Shown piece by piece: positions 32,538-46,900 of a stretch of 64,000 bases of DNA (its first letter is position 1; every line of letters starts with the position of its first letter). The translations under genes and the position numbers were made by a program. The stretch spans positions 992,001-1,056,000 of the forward strand of contig WFMF01000002.1 in NCBI GenBank assembly GCA_011033025.1, written 5' to 3'. Source of the DNA: Beroe forskalii (Eukaryota > Ctenophora > Nuda > Beroida > Beroidae). The notes beneath the pieces were generated by a model that did not search any database, was not told the origin of the DNA, and saw only the letters and a list, made by a program, of their open reading frames with translations.

Positions 32538-34544
32538 ACTTTTGACATTGATCAGGAGTACAGGGTACAAAATGTACATTATAATGTACATTATACATCG
32601 TGCACAGGCATGTACAATGTAAATTATCTTCGCTTCTTGTCTCTGAACTCCATAGATAACCAGATAACCGTACCCCTCACAGACACCACAGGGATTACAG
32701 ACACTTATTTTATTTTATTTTCTGATTAACGCGAAACAAGTTTGTACAAATAATTATCCAATCCGGAAAAAAGGATCGAGTCCTTGCAGTGTAATTGTGT
32801 AGTTATGCTATGAATCTGGGAGGGAATCTAATATGTAATATTTTCCTGGTGAGTTGAATACCTATGAAAGTATAAAAGTTGAAACTATGGAATTTCATAC
32901 TTTCATAGATCGTTCAAAAGTCCGATTCCAATCTGTCCTTTTCAAAATTTACTGGTATGTGACTGCAATAATATTTTCACTGATTTGATTTGTCTCACTC
33001 CGTCCTAGTGAAATCTGTGGTAAAGCATTGGGTGTGCAATAAATACAATTGGATTTGATATTTTACTGAGAAGTTGATCATTAAAACTTGTTAGCTAAAT
33101 ATTCAGAAAGTTCAATTATTAAAAAGTGATCAGACAGTTTAAAAGTAATTGTAAATTTTCAATTCTTTGAAATTTGAATAGTATTGCCTGCAGTCGAGTT
33201 TCGGTGATAAAAAGTTGTGGTGCTATTTATCTGCAAAGTTATCATTATTAACGTTTGTAACCAACCAATTAACGGGATTAGATGGAGGTGTAGCTCATGA
33301 TTTTAATAACTTGTGAAGGGGGAACTGTATTATTGAAAAACACCTGCAGCAGTTTAATACTAAGTTAATAAGTTAATAATGTCTGGTATATTGTATATCA
33401 TAAGAGTGAAGATTGATGATGCTGAATGAAGATTGATGGTAGTTAAACTGATCATATTATCGTGGCCACTTAGCCAATTACCAGTTTTTTAACCTCTAAG
33501 TCACATAACCTCTAAGTCACATATTATTATAGATTATGCTGCAAACTTTCGAGGACCGTACAAATTTGATAAAAGGAAATGATGACTTTACACTTTTACG
33601 ATCTTTGTTTGCATATTACAAGCCTAAAATATTCCCTGGATACACAGACAGCACATGTCTGAATTCTGAAAGCTCCCATTTTAGTTGATTTGTTTATCAT
33701 ATTCGCTTATTATTCGGTCACAAAAACTGACATTACGCATGAAGTCATAGTCGTCATTATTAAAAAGAATTAAATTTTACCTTTTATACATTGATATTTA
33801 ACTCATGTTCGACTACTGTCAGTAGTGCCTGTAAAGTTACAAACTTACAAAGTGGAGTTGTTTGATTATGTTTTAAGATACGATGTGAATATTATGTTTA
33901 AATAATAATATGATGCGATATAAACCGTATGCAACTCAACATTTTTCAACATGAATTGTGGATATTCATTGTGATTTGCTATGCTTGAAGAATGTTTGAA
34001 ATATTGTTGACCTTTTGTTTTATTTGATATAGCTCTGAAGTGCATTCCAAATAGTCACATGCTCACATAGTAGGTGTAATTAAAGTTGTATCTCACTACA
34101 TGGAATCTTGTCATCCTCTGACAGTCCATGATCTTGATACGATCCATGGATGCCAATTTCGGAATGTCCCATATAAACTCATTAAAACATGGAAATGTCA
34201 CATTAAGAGCTTGAAAGATTTAATAGCAATGTAAAATATACATGCACCTTGGTGTACCTTGGGTGTTTGGATATTTTCCTTCTGATATATGATATCTTAA
34301 ATTAGTATATTGCTCGATCAGTGCACGAATTGACCATCACCCTGTGCGCCGATTGGTCAATTTCAAGACTATTTCTTTTACGGACTCCTATTCCTATGGG
34401 CAAGCTTATACGACCTCAATGAAAGATACCTGTAGATGGTGTATTCCTCACTTGTCACTAAGAAGATGAGAAGATACATGAGGATGCTGTGCTGTGAATC
34501 ACAACAGTCAACCTAACATAAAGCCCCAACTAGAAATGATATTA
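32538..34544. other. Intergenic/3' region of RING gene, no gene seen
   Basis: This AT-rich stretch has no convincing exon. AATAAA near 33041 could be the polyadenylation signal of the RING gene. Confidence 0.3.
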
Positions 34545-34717
34545 GGGATCGTTCACATATTATTACGTAATCAATTTTTGACCGATTTCAACCCCCCCTC
34601 CCCCTCGTAATCAAGTTTACAGTAGCTGTATTTGTTACAATTACATGTAAATATGTAACGTTATCATTCGGAAACCCCCTCCCCCTCTAGGTGATTACGT
34701 AATATGTGAACGATCCC
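34545..34717. mobile_element. 173-bp MITE just upstream of EMC5
   Basis: Long inverted ends are visible, GGGATCGTTCACATATT at the left and the exact complement at the right. The next bases on both sides form TTACGTAATC and GATTACGTAA. The interior has C-rich blocks (CCCCCCTCCCCCTC and CCCCCTCCCCCTC). A 17-bp direct repeat, TGCTGTGAATCACAACA, lies outside both ends (34490 and 34724). Confidence 0.8.
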
Positions 34718-34766
34718 TTTACGTGCTGTGAATCACAACAATTATACAATCAAATTTGAGCTAGCT

Positions 34767-35783
34767 ATGATAAACGTGAACCTGGGTCGGTGTTGTGTGC
34801 TGGGTGGGATACTACTGGTGCTTCACGCTGGACTGGGCTCCGCACAACACAGGGCACACCTGAGGGTTTCAGAGCAGCCCTACGGAGGTAAAAGACTCGG
34901 ATGGTCGAGAAATATTAGCTCAATTTCTTACATTTCGGCTCTCTCTCTAAGTCTCTAGTCCCTACTTCTTTATTTGTTATAATTTCTCGAAGACTACTAA
35001 AATTTTCGAATGATAATAGAACTCTCGAGTAGGGATGATTTATTAAAGTATTAAATTATGATCATACTTTACTTAAATGATGTGATGTGACTTCAGGTGT
35101 TCCCAACGACATAACAGCTCAGTGTGTTATCGGATTCGTGATAGCCTGCTTCGGCATTACCAAGGTATATATCTCCGTGTATTGTGTATATGGTTAGTTA
35201 GTCAATGCAACCACGTTTTGTATTCCACACCCTCATATAGTAGACACACATTACACTTGCAGACACTACAATTCACTGGTAATGCTCTATATGGCACATT
35301 CTGACCAGCTGCCCAATTTAGCTGTCACTTCTTGTAATATCTGGTTGACTAATAACTGCCTGTCGATAGGCTTTGCCTCTGGATTTGCTACTTCCATTAA
35401 ATTTTGATGTTATGAAATACATAAACACGCGCCTATCGGATCCATTTGAAGATAATTCCCGAGGGTGCAGCCCGAGGAATATATTCGATTCAAACCTGCA
35501 GCCCGGAAGGCGAGGGTCCATACCAATATGGGCCGGATCAAGCAAATTTCTGAGTATTATTAATATTATAGATATTTAAATACTTATGAAGTTATGAAAA
35601 CGTCAGATGGTTCTATTATCTGTAGCTTAATAAACGGGCCGGTTATATTTCCAGGTAGCTGGCGAATTTAAAGCCATCAGTGCTACGAACGACATCAACA
35701 AGCGTACGATGGACAGCATTTCAAATGTCCCTTCCTTCTACCACTTCGCTCACAGGGGGAGATCACTCTACTCAGTACTTTAA
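34767..35783 (+). CDS. EMC5: ER membrane complex subunit 5 / membrane magnesium transporter 1
   Basis: Three exons, 34767-34887, 35097-35164 and 35655-35783, join in matching phases to encode 105 residues. The protein follows the EMC5/MMGT1 plan: a first membrane segment (CCVLGGILLVLHAGLGSA), then the conserved SAQHR turn, a second segment (AQCVIGFVIACFGI), and a cytosolic tail with VAGEFK and the diagnostic PSFYHFAHRGR. Human MMGT1 has 131 residues, so the tail is shorter here. The subunit is part of the ER membrane protein complex, which inserts tail-anchored and multipass proteins; Mg2+ transport has also been proposed. The ATG at 34767 is chosen because it places the first membrane segment as in the family. 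A MITE ends 49 bp upstream. Confidence 0.93.
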
Positions 35784-37941
35784 ACCTAGAGCTGTGTGCT
35801 CTCTGTGGATCACTCTACTCTTTACCCCTAGCTTTGTTCCCTTGTACTACGTCCTTTCTGCTCGAATGTCTGACTCTAATAGAGATTAGGGTACGGGTTA
35901 CCTGGCGTAAGGTACCAATGAGGATTCTTGTTCTCAACTCCTTGGCCTTTGATGTTATCAATATGAGAAATTCTTCACAATAGTATAGGATAAGTAGGCG
36001 TATATAAACGTATATATATATAAGTATATACGTTAATCACCTTTTATTATGAATTAATTTAAGTGGATTTAGTTCAATGTAATCTGGAGAGTGAAGAGTT
36101 ACGGCCCACATTGTACCTCATTTGGACATCTAAACCTGAAACTAAATATCTGAGATAAGATTTTTGAATTAATTCAATAATGGTATTAATTTTAGTTTGT
36201 ATTGTGACATTTTGAATGAATGTTAAACTGGATCATGTCTGAATACTAATAGATTTTCCACATTAAACTTAATTATACTGGTGTATCGAAGTATACTGTT
36301 CAGTTGCTTGTTATTTTAGTGAGATCAAGGTTATTGTATTCAATATTCATGCCGGAATGACCTCTAAAATACTCATAAGATTGTAATGCGAGTTGAAATA
36401 GCCGTTTCGTTTTTATCTACAATTTTAATATGACATCATTAGCACGTATGAAATCACTCTTACTTTACGCTCATAATGTTAGAATGCTTAATGACTCTTG
36501 AGTGCGAGATAATTTGACTAATCTTTGAGCAGGAAATTTCCCCTGCCTCAATTCGGGGACAGATTGTATTCTCCTGTGAGTGGTCAGGCTATTGTTTCCC
36601 TAAGCTCTGTTTCCAATAACTCTTACTTTGTGACAATATGAACTAAACTACCTGCTCACTACTAACTACTTGTTTGAGCTGTTTTTCTAAATCTGAAAGT
36701 CTGAAGATGTTTCGATTTGCATGAACAATGATAACTTAACAAGTTAACAATTGGTTGATTATTTATTTTAACTTTGTAAGTTTTCACTTTTCAGTTTGAG
36801 TCCCTCTCTTGACAATGGCTACACTAACCAAAGTCTATGTGAGCATTATTCCTTCTATAGAACAGTTCTGATTTCACACAGTTTATATCTTGAAACTGGT
36901 TCATCCTGTAATAAATCTTACTTGTTGTAGAGATAAACCGCTTATCAGTAGGCTATCATCTCTTGATAATAAGCTATAGTTATCTCTCATCTTTCAATTG
37001 GTGATAAGATAAGAGGCTACAAATTAGCTAATGGTCAGTTTCATCCAATGATAAGAAATATGGTGATATCTACTCAAGTATTAAATCGAGATATTGTTAT
37101 TTATCCCGGCATAAAAATATTTGATGATGTAATATTTGACTTCCATCTTCTACCAACCTACTGTACTTTAAACTTTGGTTCATAAACTACTCATCTAGTC
37201 TCTAGATTCCATTATAAAGTTATAAGCTCTTATTACGGTCTGGTGGTCTACTTAAACTTAAATACGTATATATAGATACATCTGGTATCCTATTTATACA
37301 TTTAGAGATTTAGGTATTCAGTACTAAATTCACAGCACTATATTGCTCACTACAATACATAACACTGAAGCACTGAGCTATGTGTAGACTGTAAGCCAGA
37401 TTGTTAGTTTCCTCCTAATGTACACGGGACGAAGATTCGAGTAGGGACTTGCACCCAAAATACCAGCCCGTGAAAACGTAAAAACACTGTACACCTTGAA
37501 AACAGTGGGTGTTGTACTGCTGTACTCATGATGTCAGGTAACCTTTCTGAAATAGGAGGCTAAGCGGCATACCTCCACTTACTGCCTTACTATGGATGCA
37601 ATGAAAGTGATTTCACTGCTAACTGTTCTTGGTACACGTCCAATGATAGCACCAATGATAGGTCTACCAAATCAGGAGGCGCTGTAGAAGTGAGGGACCC
37701 TCTCTTTCACTTGCTCCCTTCTCTCGTTGTGTTTTGTAATTTGTCTACCTCCTACCTCACACTAACAGTGGTGTTGCTCTAGTGAGACTGTGAGTGTCTG
37801 AATATCATACCGCATGTTTTATAGTAGGAGACAGGAGTAGCTTAGTGCTGATGTTAGGACTGTATGAGAGTGTGATGTGTAGTGCAATAGATTCACCTCA
37901 CACTACTAATCGCCCTTAGCTGTTAGGATGTGAGGTGTAGA
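35784..37941. other. Intergenic between EMC5 and Tollip, no gene seen
   Basis: I find no supported exon. An AT palindrome built on CGTATATA and TATATACG lies at about 35999-36035. This stretch should include the Tollip promoter, but no core element is obvious. Confidence 0.3.
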
Positions 37942-40900
37942 ATGGGAGACAGTTTGCGGGACAAGGTCGTCTTGGATCCACTACCGGACTCCTTCCTACG
38001 ACTTGAAAACAGGTAAGTAATTACTAAATTATTATTACTCTGATTATCTGACCCTAGATATTGATAAATATTATTTCTTCCCCCAATCAGTTTTTTGATA
38101 ATTACAGTCAAGTTTTAGATTCACTTGAAATTTCTAAACAGTAAAATGGGTTGACGACTGAAAATTATTTCAAACTTTACATATCACACTTGTCACCTTT
38201 CAGCAATGCTACCCCGAACAGCCCTGGAGAGCCCACCCACGTGGAGCTGCCGCCTCGCCCACCTGGTAGTGGGGCGCCGCCCCCTCAAGCCGCCCCACCA
38301 AGACCGCCCCCTCCTCAACACGTGATACCCACCCAACAAGTCATCTACACGGGGCAACCTAGCCAGGTCCTGCAGCCCTGCGTGCCTCAGGCTGGACTCA
38401 GCATCACTGTAGCTCAGGTACTGTCAATCCTCAGCATCACTGTAGCTCAGGTACTGTCAATCCTCAGCATCACTGTAGCTCAGGTACTGTCAATCCTCAG
38501 CACACTGTAGCTCAGTACAGGTACTGTCAATCCTCAGCATCACTGTAGCTCAATCCTCTGTTACACATCGCACAGGTACTAGTTAGGTACTTAGGTGTGT
38601 ATGTTTATCAGTGTGTGTATGTTAATTAGTGTTTCAGGTTAGTGTATCAGGTTAGTGTATCTATCAGGTTTGTGTATTAGTGTATCAGGTTAGTGTATTA
38701 GATTAGAATAATGTGTAATGTATAAGTGACAAGTGTATAGTGGTATAGTGTGTGACAGTAAACAGTTACACATCTCACATAGCTCCCGTGTATGTAGATT
38801 AAATTAGAATGGTGTGTAATGTATAAGAGTATACGTGTATAGTGTAAATCAGTATGCACTACTCACATGTGCTCCCAATGTGGCTGACTAGTAAAGTGTG
38901 CCTACTTTAGTACTTTATACTTTACTCCTTGGAGAGTTGGGGCTACTTTGAACTTTTGAAAGTTCTCGTGATACTTGGTACTTACATGCAGTGATTTATA
39001 AGTTAACTCTCTCTAAACAAGTAGGTACTGGGCAATGTACATTGTACAGCATGCCCTGTATACAGTGTATGATTTAATGGTATGTCAAACGCTTGATTAG
39101 CTGGTGGATGAGATGACATCATTATCATAACCTAAAGTAACCTATTGAGCGTGGCAGGCCGCCTACCTTTTATGCACGGGGTGCTATGTGTATGTATGGT
39201 ATTCATTAGGTGGTATTCACTATTCATAGTATGGTATTCATTAGGTGTATTGTATACAAAATATCGTGTCATTAAGCACTTGCTGCATTGCAGGACTACA
39301 ATTAAAACTTAGGCATTGTAGTTCACTGTCAATTCGACTGTCAAATACTATAATTAAATAAGTTATCATCGATACGTATGAAGGTGTAATAACTTAATAA
39401 TAATACCTAGATGTATTATTGTAGAACAATACTTACAGTAGAAGCAGCTTTGATCTTTTGATATTATCAAAGTGAATGACTTCTTACAAAAGTACATTCA
39501 TCCAGCTTCAATCCAGGAGGCAGGAGCTCATATTGCTACCATCTACATGATGCATAACATGCATGATGCTATTAGTAGATACCATCAGAAACCCACGCGC
39601 CTAACCTAGGCGATTCAACCTCAAATTAACTCACCATTTAGTGCTATGATCTTATGATGACGTAAATGACGTCATCTGAATCGTGTGTATATCTTGTACG
39701 TTGCATATTGGAAACAATATGTTAATAAGTTCTGGAAGTAAGTTTGAAAATATAGGATAATCAAACACCCTTAGGATACGTTTATATGAATTATCACACG
39801 AGCGAAGCGAGTGTGATAATTCGAATTATTGCTCGAGCCGAAGGCGAGTGCAATAATTCCAATTATCACTCGAGCCGAAGGCGAGTGTGATAATTGATAT
39901 AAACGTATCCTCAGGGTGTTTGATTAATCTATTATATAACGTGAGAAACGGGCGGAGATCTACACTTGTTTTCCAATATAAGAGAGCAAATTTAGAAGCT
40001 TTTAAATATCAAAATCCCTTAAACTAGAGAGTAGAGGGCCTGAAATTGTTGAATCTTAAGAATATCAAGCACCGAAGTGGCCAGTAATTTTAGATTAGAT
40101 GGTGAAGAGTGGCTATGTATATTTATTTCAGTTAGCCTAAGTAAGTATGAATAAAAACGTAAGTCCAGAAACTCCATAAACTTTGGTCATATATATCTTT
40201 TGATTCCAAAGTGATTGTCGATTGAAATGTGTAGCAACGTCAAAACAAAATTGAAAGGTTATTTTCGTGTAAGTTTGTAACGCCGTAATGATGTAATGGA
40301 TGTACATTTATTGACAAATTGTGTAATAGAGTGAGAGCAAGTTGTCTTACTGGCACGTGTGTGCGCGGCTCATATAATGACCAACAAGTATAGATAAACT
40401 CATGAAACCAAAACAAGATAACATAATGTGTACACTGGTGTATCGTAATGGAGTGAGAGCAAGTGGTCTTACTGGAACGTGGGTGCGCGGCTCATATAAT
40501 GACTAACAGCTATACATAAACTCATGAAACCAAAACAAGATAACACAATATGTATACACTGGTATATCGTAATGGAGTGAGAGCAAGTAGTCTTACTGCT
40601 TTACTGGCACGTGCGTGCGCGGCTCATATAACGACTAACGTGAACGGTGAATGCATAAACCCATGAAACCAAAGTCCAAAACAAGATAACGTAAAGATGT
40701 ATACACTGGTGTATCGTACTGGAGTGAGAGCTAAAAAGTCAGATTCAAATGGTTTTACATAGTAAACAAATACGAATCACAAAATTCTGAAGTTTTGATT
40801 TTTGGGGTGTGATAATTTTTGGAAGGGTGTGTTAACTGTTCTTTCAGGGGTGTGATAACTGTACAGTTATCACACCCAAAATTTCGAAAATTTTAAAATC

Positions 40901-43900
40901 TTATGAAAATTATTAATTGACCCCTAAAGTACATTTTTGAAGCCGTTATATAACAAAAATTATCAGAGCAAGAATTATATAACGATCGTTATATAATAAT
41001 AATTTGTTAATATCTGGCAGGCGATCCTGAACAAGAGCTACACCCTGATAGGGAGCATGGACCCTTACGTTAGACTCAAGGTGGGACACAGCACCTACGA
41101 GACCTTCACAGACGAGGGGGCTGACAAGAACCCCAAGTGGAACAAGATCTACCACTGGTAAGAGAGGGGGAGGGGCATCACGCGTAGTGGTGCTCGTTAG
41201 TCTTAAGGGACCAACGACGAGTCAAAAGGGTGGTAAACACTTTAAAAGGGTCGGTATATAGGCAGAACGATGTTCGGTTGAGCCCGGTATGGTGAAGCCC
41301 AAGGTAAGGGTGAGCCTGGTACGGGTGGGCCCCTATATTGGGGTTATCCCAGGGCATTGGTGAAGCCCGAGGTTCGGTGGAGCCTGGTATGGTGAAGCCC
41401 GGCAATGAGGTGAGCCTGGTACGGGTGGGCCCCTATATTGGGGTTATCCCAGGGCATTGGTGAAGCCCGAGGTTCGGTGGAGCCTGGTATGGTGAAGCCC
41501 GGCAATGAGGTGAGCCTGGTACGGGTGAGCCCCTGTATCGGGGTTATCCCAAGGCATTGGTGAAGCCCAAGGTTCGGTGGAGCCTGGTATGGTGAATCCC
41601 GGAAATGGGGTGAGTCTGCATCTGGTATGGGTGAGACCGTGTATAGAGGTGAGCCCCGGACAATCGGGGGAGCCCTAAATTAGGGGGAGCGGTGTATAGG
41701 GGAGCTTTCCTAAGAGGTTATCCCATGTGTAGGGAAAGCCTGGGTACGGTGAACTCTATAATTTGTGATACCTAGAATAGAGGGAGCCGGTGTAACCGAA
41801 ACGGATGCATGGGCTCCCATAACTTGCCAACCCCATTGATATCGGAACAGTAGTAGAACAGTAGTAGATAAGCAGATTAATTGGAAGTCGGACATGTACC
41901 CGAGCACGAATAAACATGATGATATAGGTAAGTACTTGAATAATGGAAGGTATTTGTGGGAGTGTGGGTGACGTCATTGTAATTGTTTTACGGTCGTGAA
42001 TTGTGGACGTCACTCCACCACTCATTCATTTCAGCCCTCTACCGAACACCACTGCTGTTCGCATGATCGAGGTGCTGGTATTCGATGAGAAGTCTCTGAC
42101 AGAGGATCAGCGGATAGCTCACGCCAAGATACCCGTACCTCAGTCTGTCTTTGACGTGAGTAGGAATCTCGTAATTTTACTGCAATGGTTGTCACATTCT
42201 TCGACTTAATAAGGGCCATTTTCAAGCATATTTGCTCTACTCAAATTTCTGTTAAATAAGTAAATTAGTACGTTGGTACAAGTGCCAAGTTCCGAAACGA
42301 TAAACTATCGACAAAAAAAAGAATGAAAGTTGCCAAAAAGAGACAAAGATCATGAACCAAGCCGATTGCCCCCCACTTTCGAGAGAAAATTTGATTATCA
42401 GTTTTCCCGCATTTTTGATCTTATACTTTTTTGCGGCTACCTACCACCATTGCATTGGAACTTGTAAGCAATGTCCCAATCCAGACAGTACATTTTTCAT
42501 TGTATCATCAAGTCGGATGAAAATACAAATTGGTCTCATTGAATTTTACAATCCTAAATTGTTACTTTTAGGTAAGTTCTGTTTGTAATTACTGTTAGTA
42601 CTTAGTAATAATTATAGAATTATAATTAGTAATTTTCAGTGTTCTTACATCACAGTAACGTCAGACCGAAATAAAATCAAAGAGAGTGAACAACATGTAT
42701 ACATTTGATCATAACAATATAAAAATTCAAGCTTAGCTTATTTTTCAAAGATAATTTGAGTCTCCCGCTGTTCACAAATTTGACATATTATGATTGGCAG
42801 GTTCCGGTGTCTTCTGTCTATGTCTCATCAATCATCACGGATCTTTGTTCCGGAGCAATAACACTCCTTATGGATGAACTTTGTTATTATTTCCTTGGGA
42901 TAAATACAGCTAAGATAATCTTCAAAAGTATTAAAAAACCTTATAAACTTTTAAATCATGAACTGCCGATATGGAAGCTGTACTTTTTGCCTCTTCTTAA
43001 CTTGCCACAGTCTTGAATTAGATCTTTAGAGTCGATGTTTTGCTTTTGGGGGCCCTTCTGGCAACCATTCCCTCAGAAGCTAAGACGAAGGACTTTCAGG
43101 GCGTCCTCAGAATGATCGTGACATATCTATGTTAATTGTTAGCATGTCTGGTATCAATTTGGTAATATCCATAATAGCTTGCATCACTAATTTATCAATT
43201 ACAGATAAGCATTAAAGCATTAATGTTTTATTCACGGTAGTATAATTAAAACGTCAGAAAAACAATAGATGAGCCTGTTTATTAAGCTGTTATCTATCTA
43301 CAATGCTGAATGCATAGATAACAGCCTTTCCCGGCCCCTCTTGTTATATATTCGTCTACTCAACGCAAGTTCTCCCTACTCTAACTCTGTTTAAACTTTG
43401 AAACTTTGAATCTTTGAATTAAATATGAAATTAAATTCGTGTTTTTTTAGATCATTATTCCAGTACCAAGTCTTAAAGTCTTTACGTTATAACAGAATCA
43501 TGTGATCACATAGAGTGAACTGCACATTTTCATTGTGAAGCAACATTTCACTTCCTACTTTACCTGGACATGTTACTTGGTAGACTGAGTTCATCCAATT
43601 GCTGCCGCCCCCCGCGATACAGCCGTAAGCAGGACCGTACTTGTCGTAGGTGTCTGCTGCGTCTGGGCTGGTGTGGCATGCCTGCTGAGTCTGTACCCCG
43701 AACACTGTCCAGCCCTGCTCTATCGTGTACTGTCTGCACCCCTCTACAGGGTTTTCTGGAAAGCCAGCTCTCTTGCCGCCAGCAAAGGCTCTGTCTTCCG
43801 TGTCGTTCCAGCAGCCCAAGTCCTTCAGCTTAAAGCATACGGGGAGATCTGTATCCCCTGCGAGAAAACAGTGATGCAGTCAAGTATTCGAAGTAAATGG

Positions 43901-46900
43901 GAACCTCAATTGATAAAACCCATAATTAAGTTCCAGCAATTATCACGTTGTAAAACGGATGTAAATTGTAATTTTAGAAGATTTTCAACGTTCAAGTCTA
44001 CACAGACAACCTCCAGTGGATTCCGCAAGTCTTGAGGACCAAAGTATCCAGCAGCATATTCCAACCAGAGAACCTTTCATACTGTCATAACTGTTGTCTG
44101 TTCAATATAATGTGACGTAGGACTTGATGAGAAAAAGGGAAAACTGAAAGCTTATTATTAAGTATGGAATGATTCTTTTTTTCAAATTAATAACTGTTAA
44201 TAATCTACAGATGAAACACTTAACACAATGATCCTTGACCGAAATTCAGTCAGGGGTCCTCAGTATTCCTACTTTCTGACTTTCATACGAAAAAAATAAC
44301 AACTGAGGAAATAAAGGGAGGGGGGGGTTCAAGCCAAAAATTTTTGGAAAACAAATCTCTGAGATAATGGTTGACCTAAAAGGTACACCCCGTGGGCCAT
44401 CTTTTTGGCCGGGTTTGGCACCTCCAGACCCACTGGCGCCGGCGCCAAGAGTGCGCCCAAAATGAGCGCATTTCTCAAAAGTTACTTGGAGGGAATCTAA
44501 TGTGTGCAATCGTTAGATAAGGGTCACCTGAGTTACCATAAAGAATTTGAGGTCGGTAATCTCACAAAATGGCAGAGTTATGGCCGAAAAACTTATGCCA
44601 ATATATTGGCATTCGCGTGTCGCGCAAGCCTATTTCGGCATATAACTTGGCCAAATATCCATATTTTTGAATGAAATCAACTTAATTCGATGAATAGTGT
44701 TGGGTTACGTATTCTCTGCAAGTTTGGGATTGATTGCTGTTGAAATGACGATTTGAGGTCAAAAACTCTTTTTAAAACACAAATTTGCCATTTTTGGGTT
44801 TGCAATAATGGACTTTACACCTTTTCCTACTCCTCCGCCATTTTTCAATGTTTTGCATGAAATTTTCATAATCGCTTCGAAACTTAATAACATGAGTGGC
44901 GAGTGCCAAAGTAAGTTTGGGGGGGGGGGAGTTTACACGACCTTGAAATATAAAACAACAACAAAAAACCAAGATTAGTAAAATCAAAAGTAACTAGTAA
45001 AGTCATATTTTCATCGAGTTGACCTCGTACGTTGAGTAGAAAATGGACAAATTGCAGCAGTTAGAGGTGACTGATTTCTCTTGAATTGGGAGAGCTAGGC
45101 AGCGAAAAATAATGGAGCCGCTCGCATTGCATATGCTCATATCGGTGCTTTGAATTTAATGGTCTACAAAGATGTTATTGTGAGGAATTACGATGATACC
45201 AGTCTCCTGCCTAGAATAAACTAATGATCCAGGAACCTATAGCAGCACAGCCTTCATCTCAGCATATTATTCAACCATAAGCTGTGATTTTTAATACCCT
45301 TCCCCGCCATTGAAAGTAGGAAAGGGGGTTTGTGTGGTGACTGATACAATGCGTTTCTGCTCAATTAGTGCACCTGCCATCAGCTCACCATTTACCGAGC
45401 TCCGAGGGAACAAGAAGCCTTCACAGAGAGCAATTGTTGAATATCCTCGAATATTTTGTCATTAGCTTTAGCGGAATCGGAGGCAATCTCAGTTTAACAT
45501 TAACAGGCTTGTGTTTAGGGGTGTTTATCATATAGACAATAACAGAGGTACCTATTCAGAATATTTTGTTGATGTGAACTACTCTTCAAGAGCTTTCAAC
45601 AAAATTAATACTGAGAAATCTTAAAAACCTGTAAACAAGTCTCGAATCTAATTCCCAACCAGTTTTGAGAGCAATCAAGCCATGGTAGTGGTGTCGCAGT
45701 AGACTGGAGTCAGAGTGAACTGGTGTTACAGTGGAATGATGTTATAGCATATATGAACATGGCATCATTAGAATTCAGCACAATTTCCATTTTTCGTATC
45801 GCAGTTGCACCAACATCATAAGTTAAACAAGGGATCGAAACTGAGGGCAGAGGGGATCCGTACAGGACATTGCTATTGCGACGAATGTGATTATACAGCC
45901 AAGATTTAGATTTACAAGTGAAAATGAATGACACACGGATGATATATTTGAGAGTTTTAACACTTACGTCATAGATTCGTATTGGGAGCTTACTCACCAA
46001 CCTCTTCCTCTAGAGGACCACTACTCAGGACCACATCATTACGGACTTTCGTTGCACGCGCGAGGCAAAATGTGACAAATTGACAAAACAGTAGTTCTTT
46101 TCGTTTTGTTTTTGTAAGGCGCATAGCTTCGATAGGTAAAATCAGCAGCGATTCACGCGAGTTCGCACAACGTAATTGTGGCTTTGTCAATTAAGTTTGT
46201 TCGATCGCGTCGATTGATTGATTGACCGGTACATATCCAGTGTGTATCAAGTGTTTATATGCATAACTTTGCGGTGCAGAAAACTAAGTCACGACAGTCA
46301 TTTGTCAATGGGTCATCTACGTGCAGAGTTATTAACCTAACAGAAGGGTTGTGGATTATTGCTTCATCTTCTGAGATAATAAGATACATAAAAATTGTCG
46401 TAAACAATACAACTGACTCTTTTTCAGTACCAAGGTTTTCCTAATTGTGGATTAAAGCAATGAATCAACCAAGTATTGATTGATAGGCCTGTGTCGGTAA
46501 AGCAGTGTTATGCGTTAGTTATCAACCGAGGATTCCCAGAACACTGATTTATCTTTACTCAGGGACACACGATAGATGATTGGTTTCCACTAAGTGGCAA
46601 ACTGGGCGAGGACAAAGAAGGGACCATCAACCTCATTATTTCTTATACGGTAAGTCCTTTGGATCTTTGATTGTATCTTCAAACTCGGGATGAATTATTG
46701 ACTTACTTATCCTCGTGTGAATTACATGGTTGGACCTACAATCTTACAGGGGTGCTGTCATTGGATCGTTTCAATGTTTCATGTGTCCCAGATTACACTG
46801 AAACACTTATTGGTTAACCAGTCATTAATTTCTCGCCATTTCAGACGATGCCGATGATAACACTACCCTACCAAAGGATCCATTACCCGTACGCCAACAC

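Noticed and set aside
42352-42588. 78-codon frame with a hydrophobic stretch in Tollip intron 4
   Set aside because: No splice context, no recognisable domain, and length within chance for this region.
45710-46190. Two minus-strand frames (96 and 66 codons) in Tollip intron 4
   Set aside because: Overlapping frames without shared phase, signal peptide or domain; likely chance.
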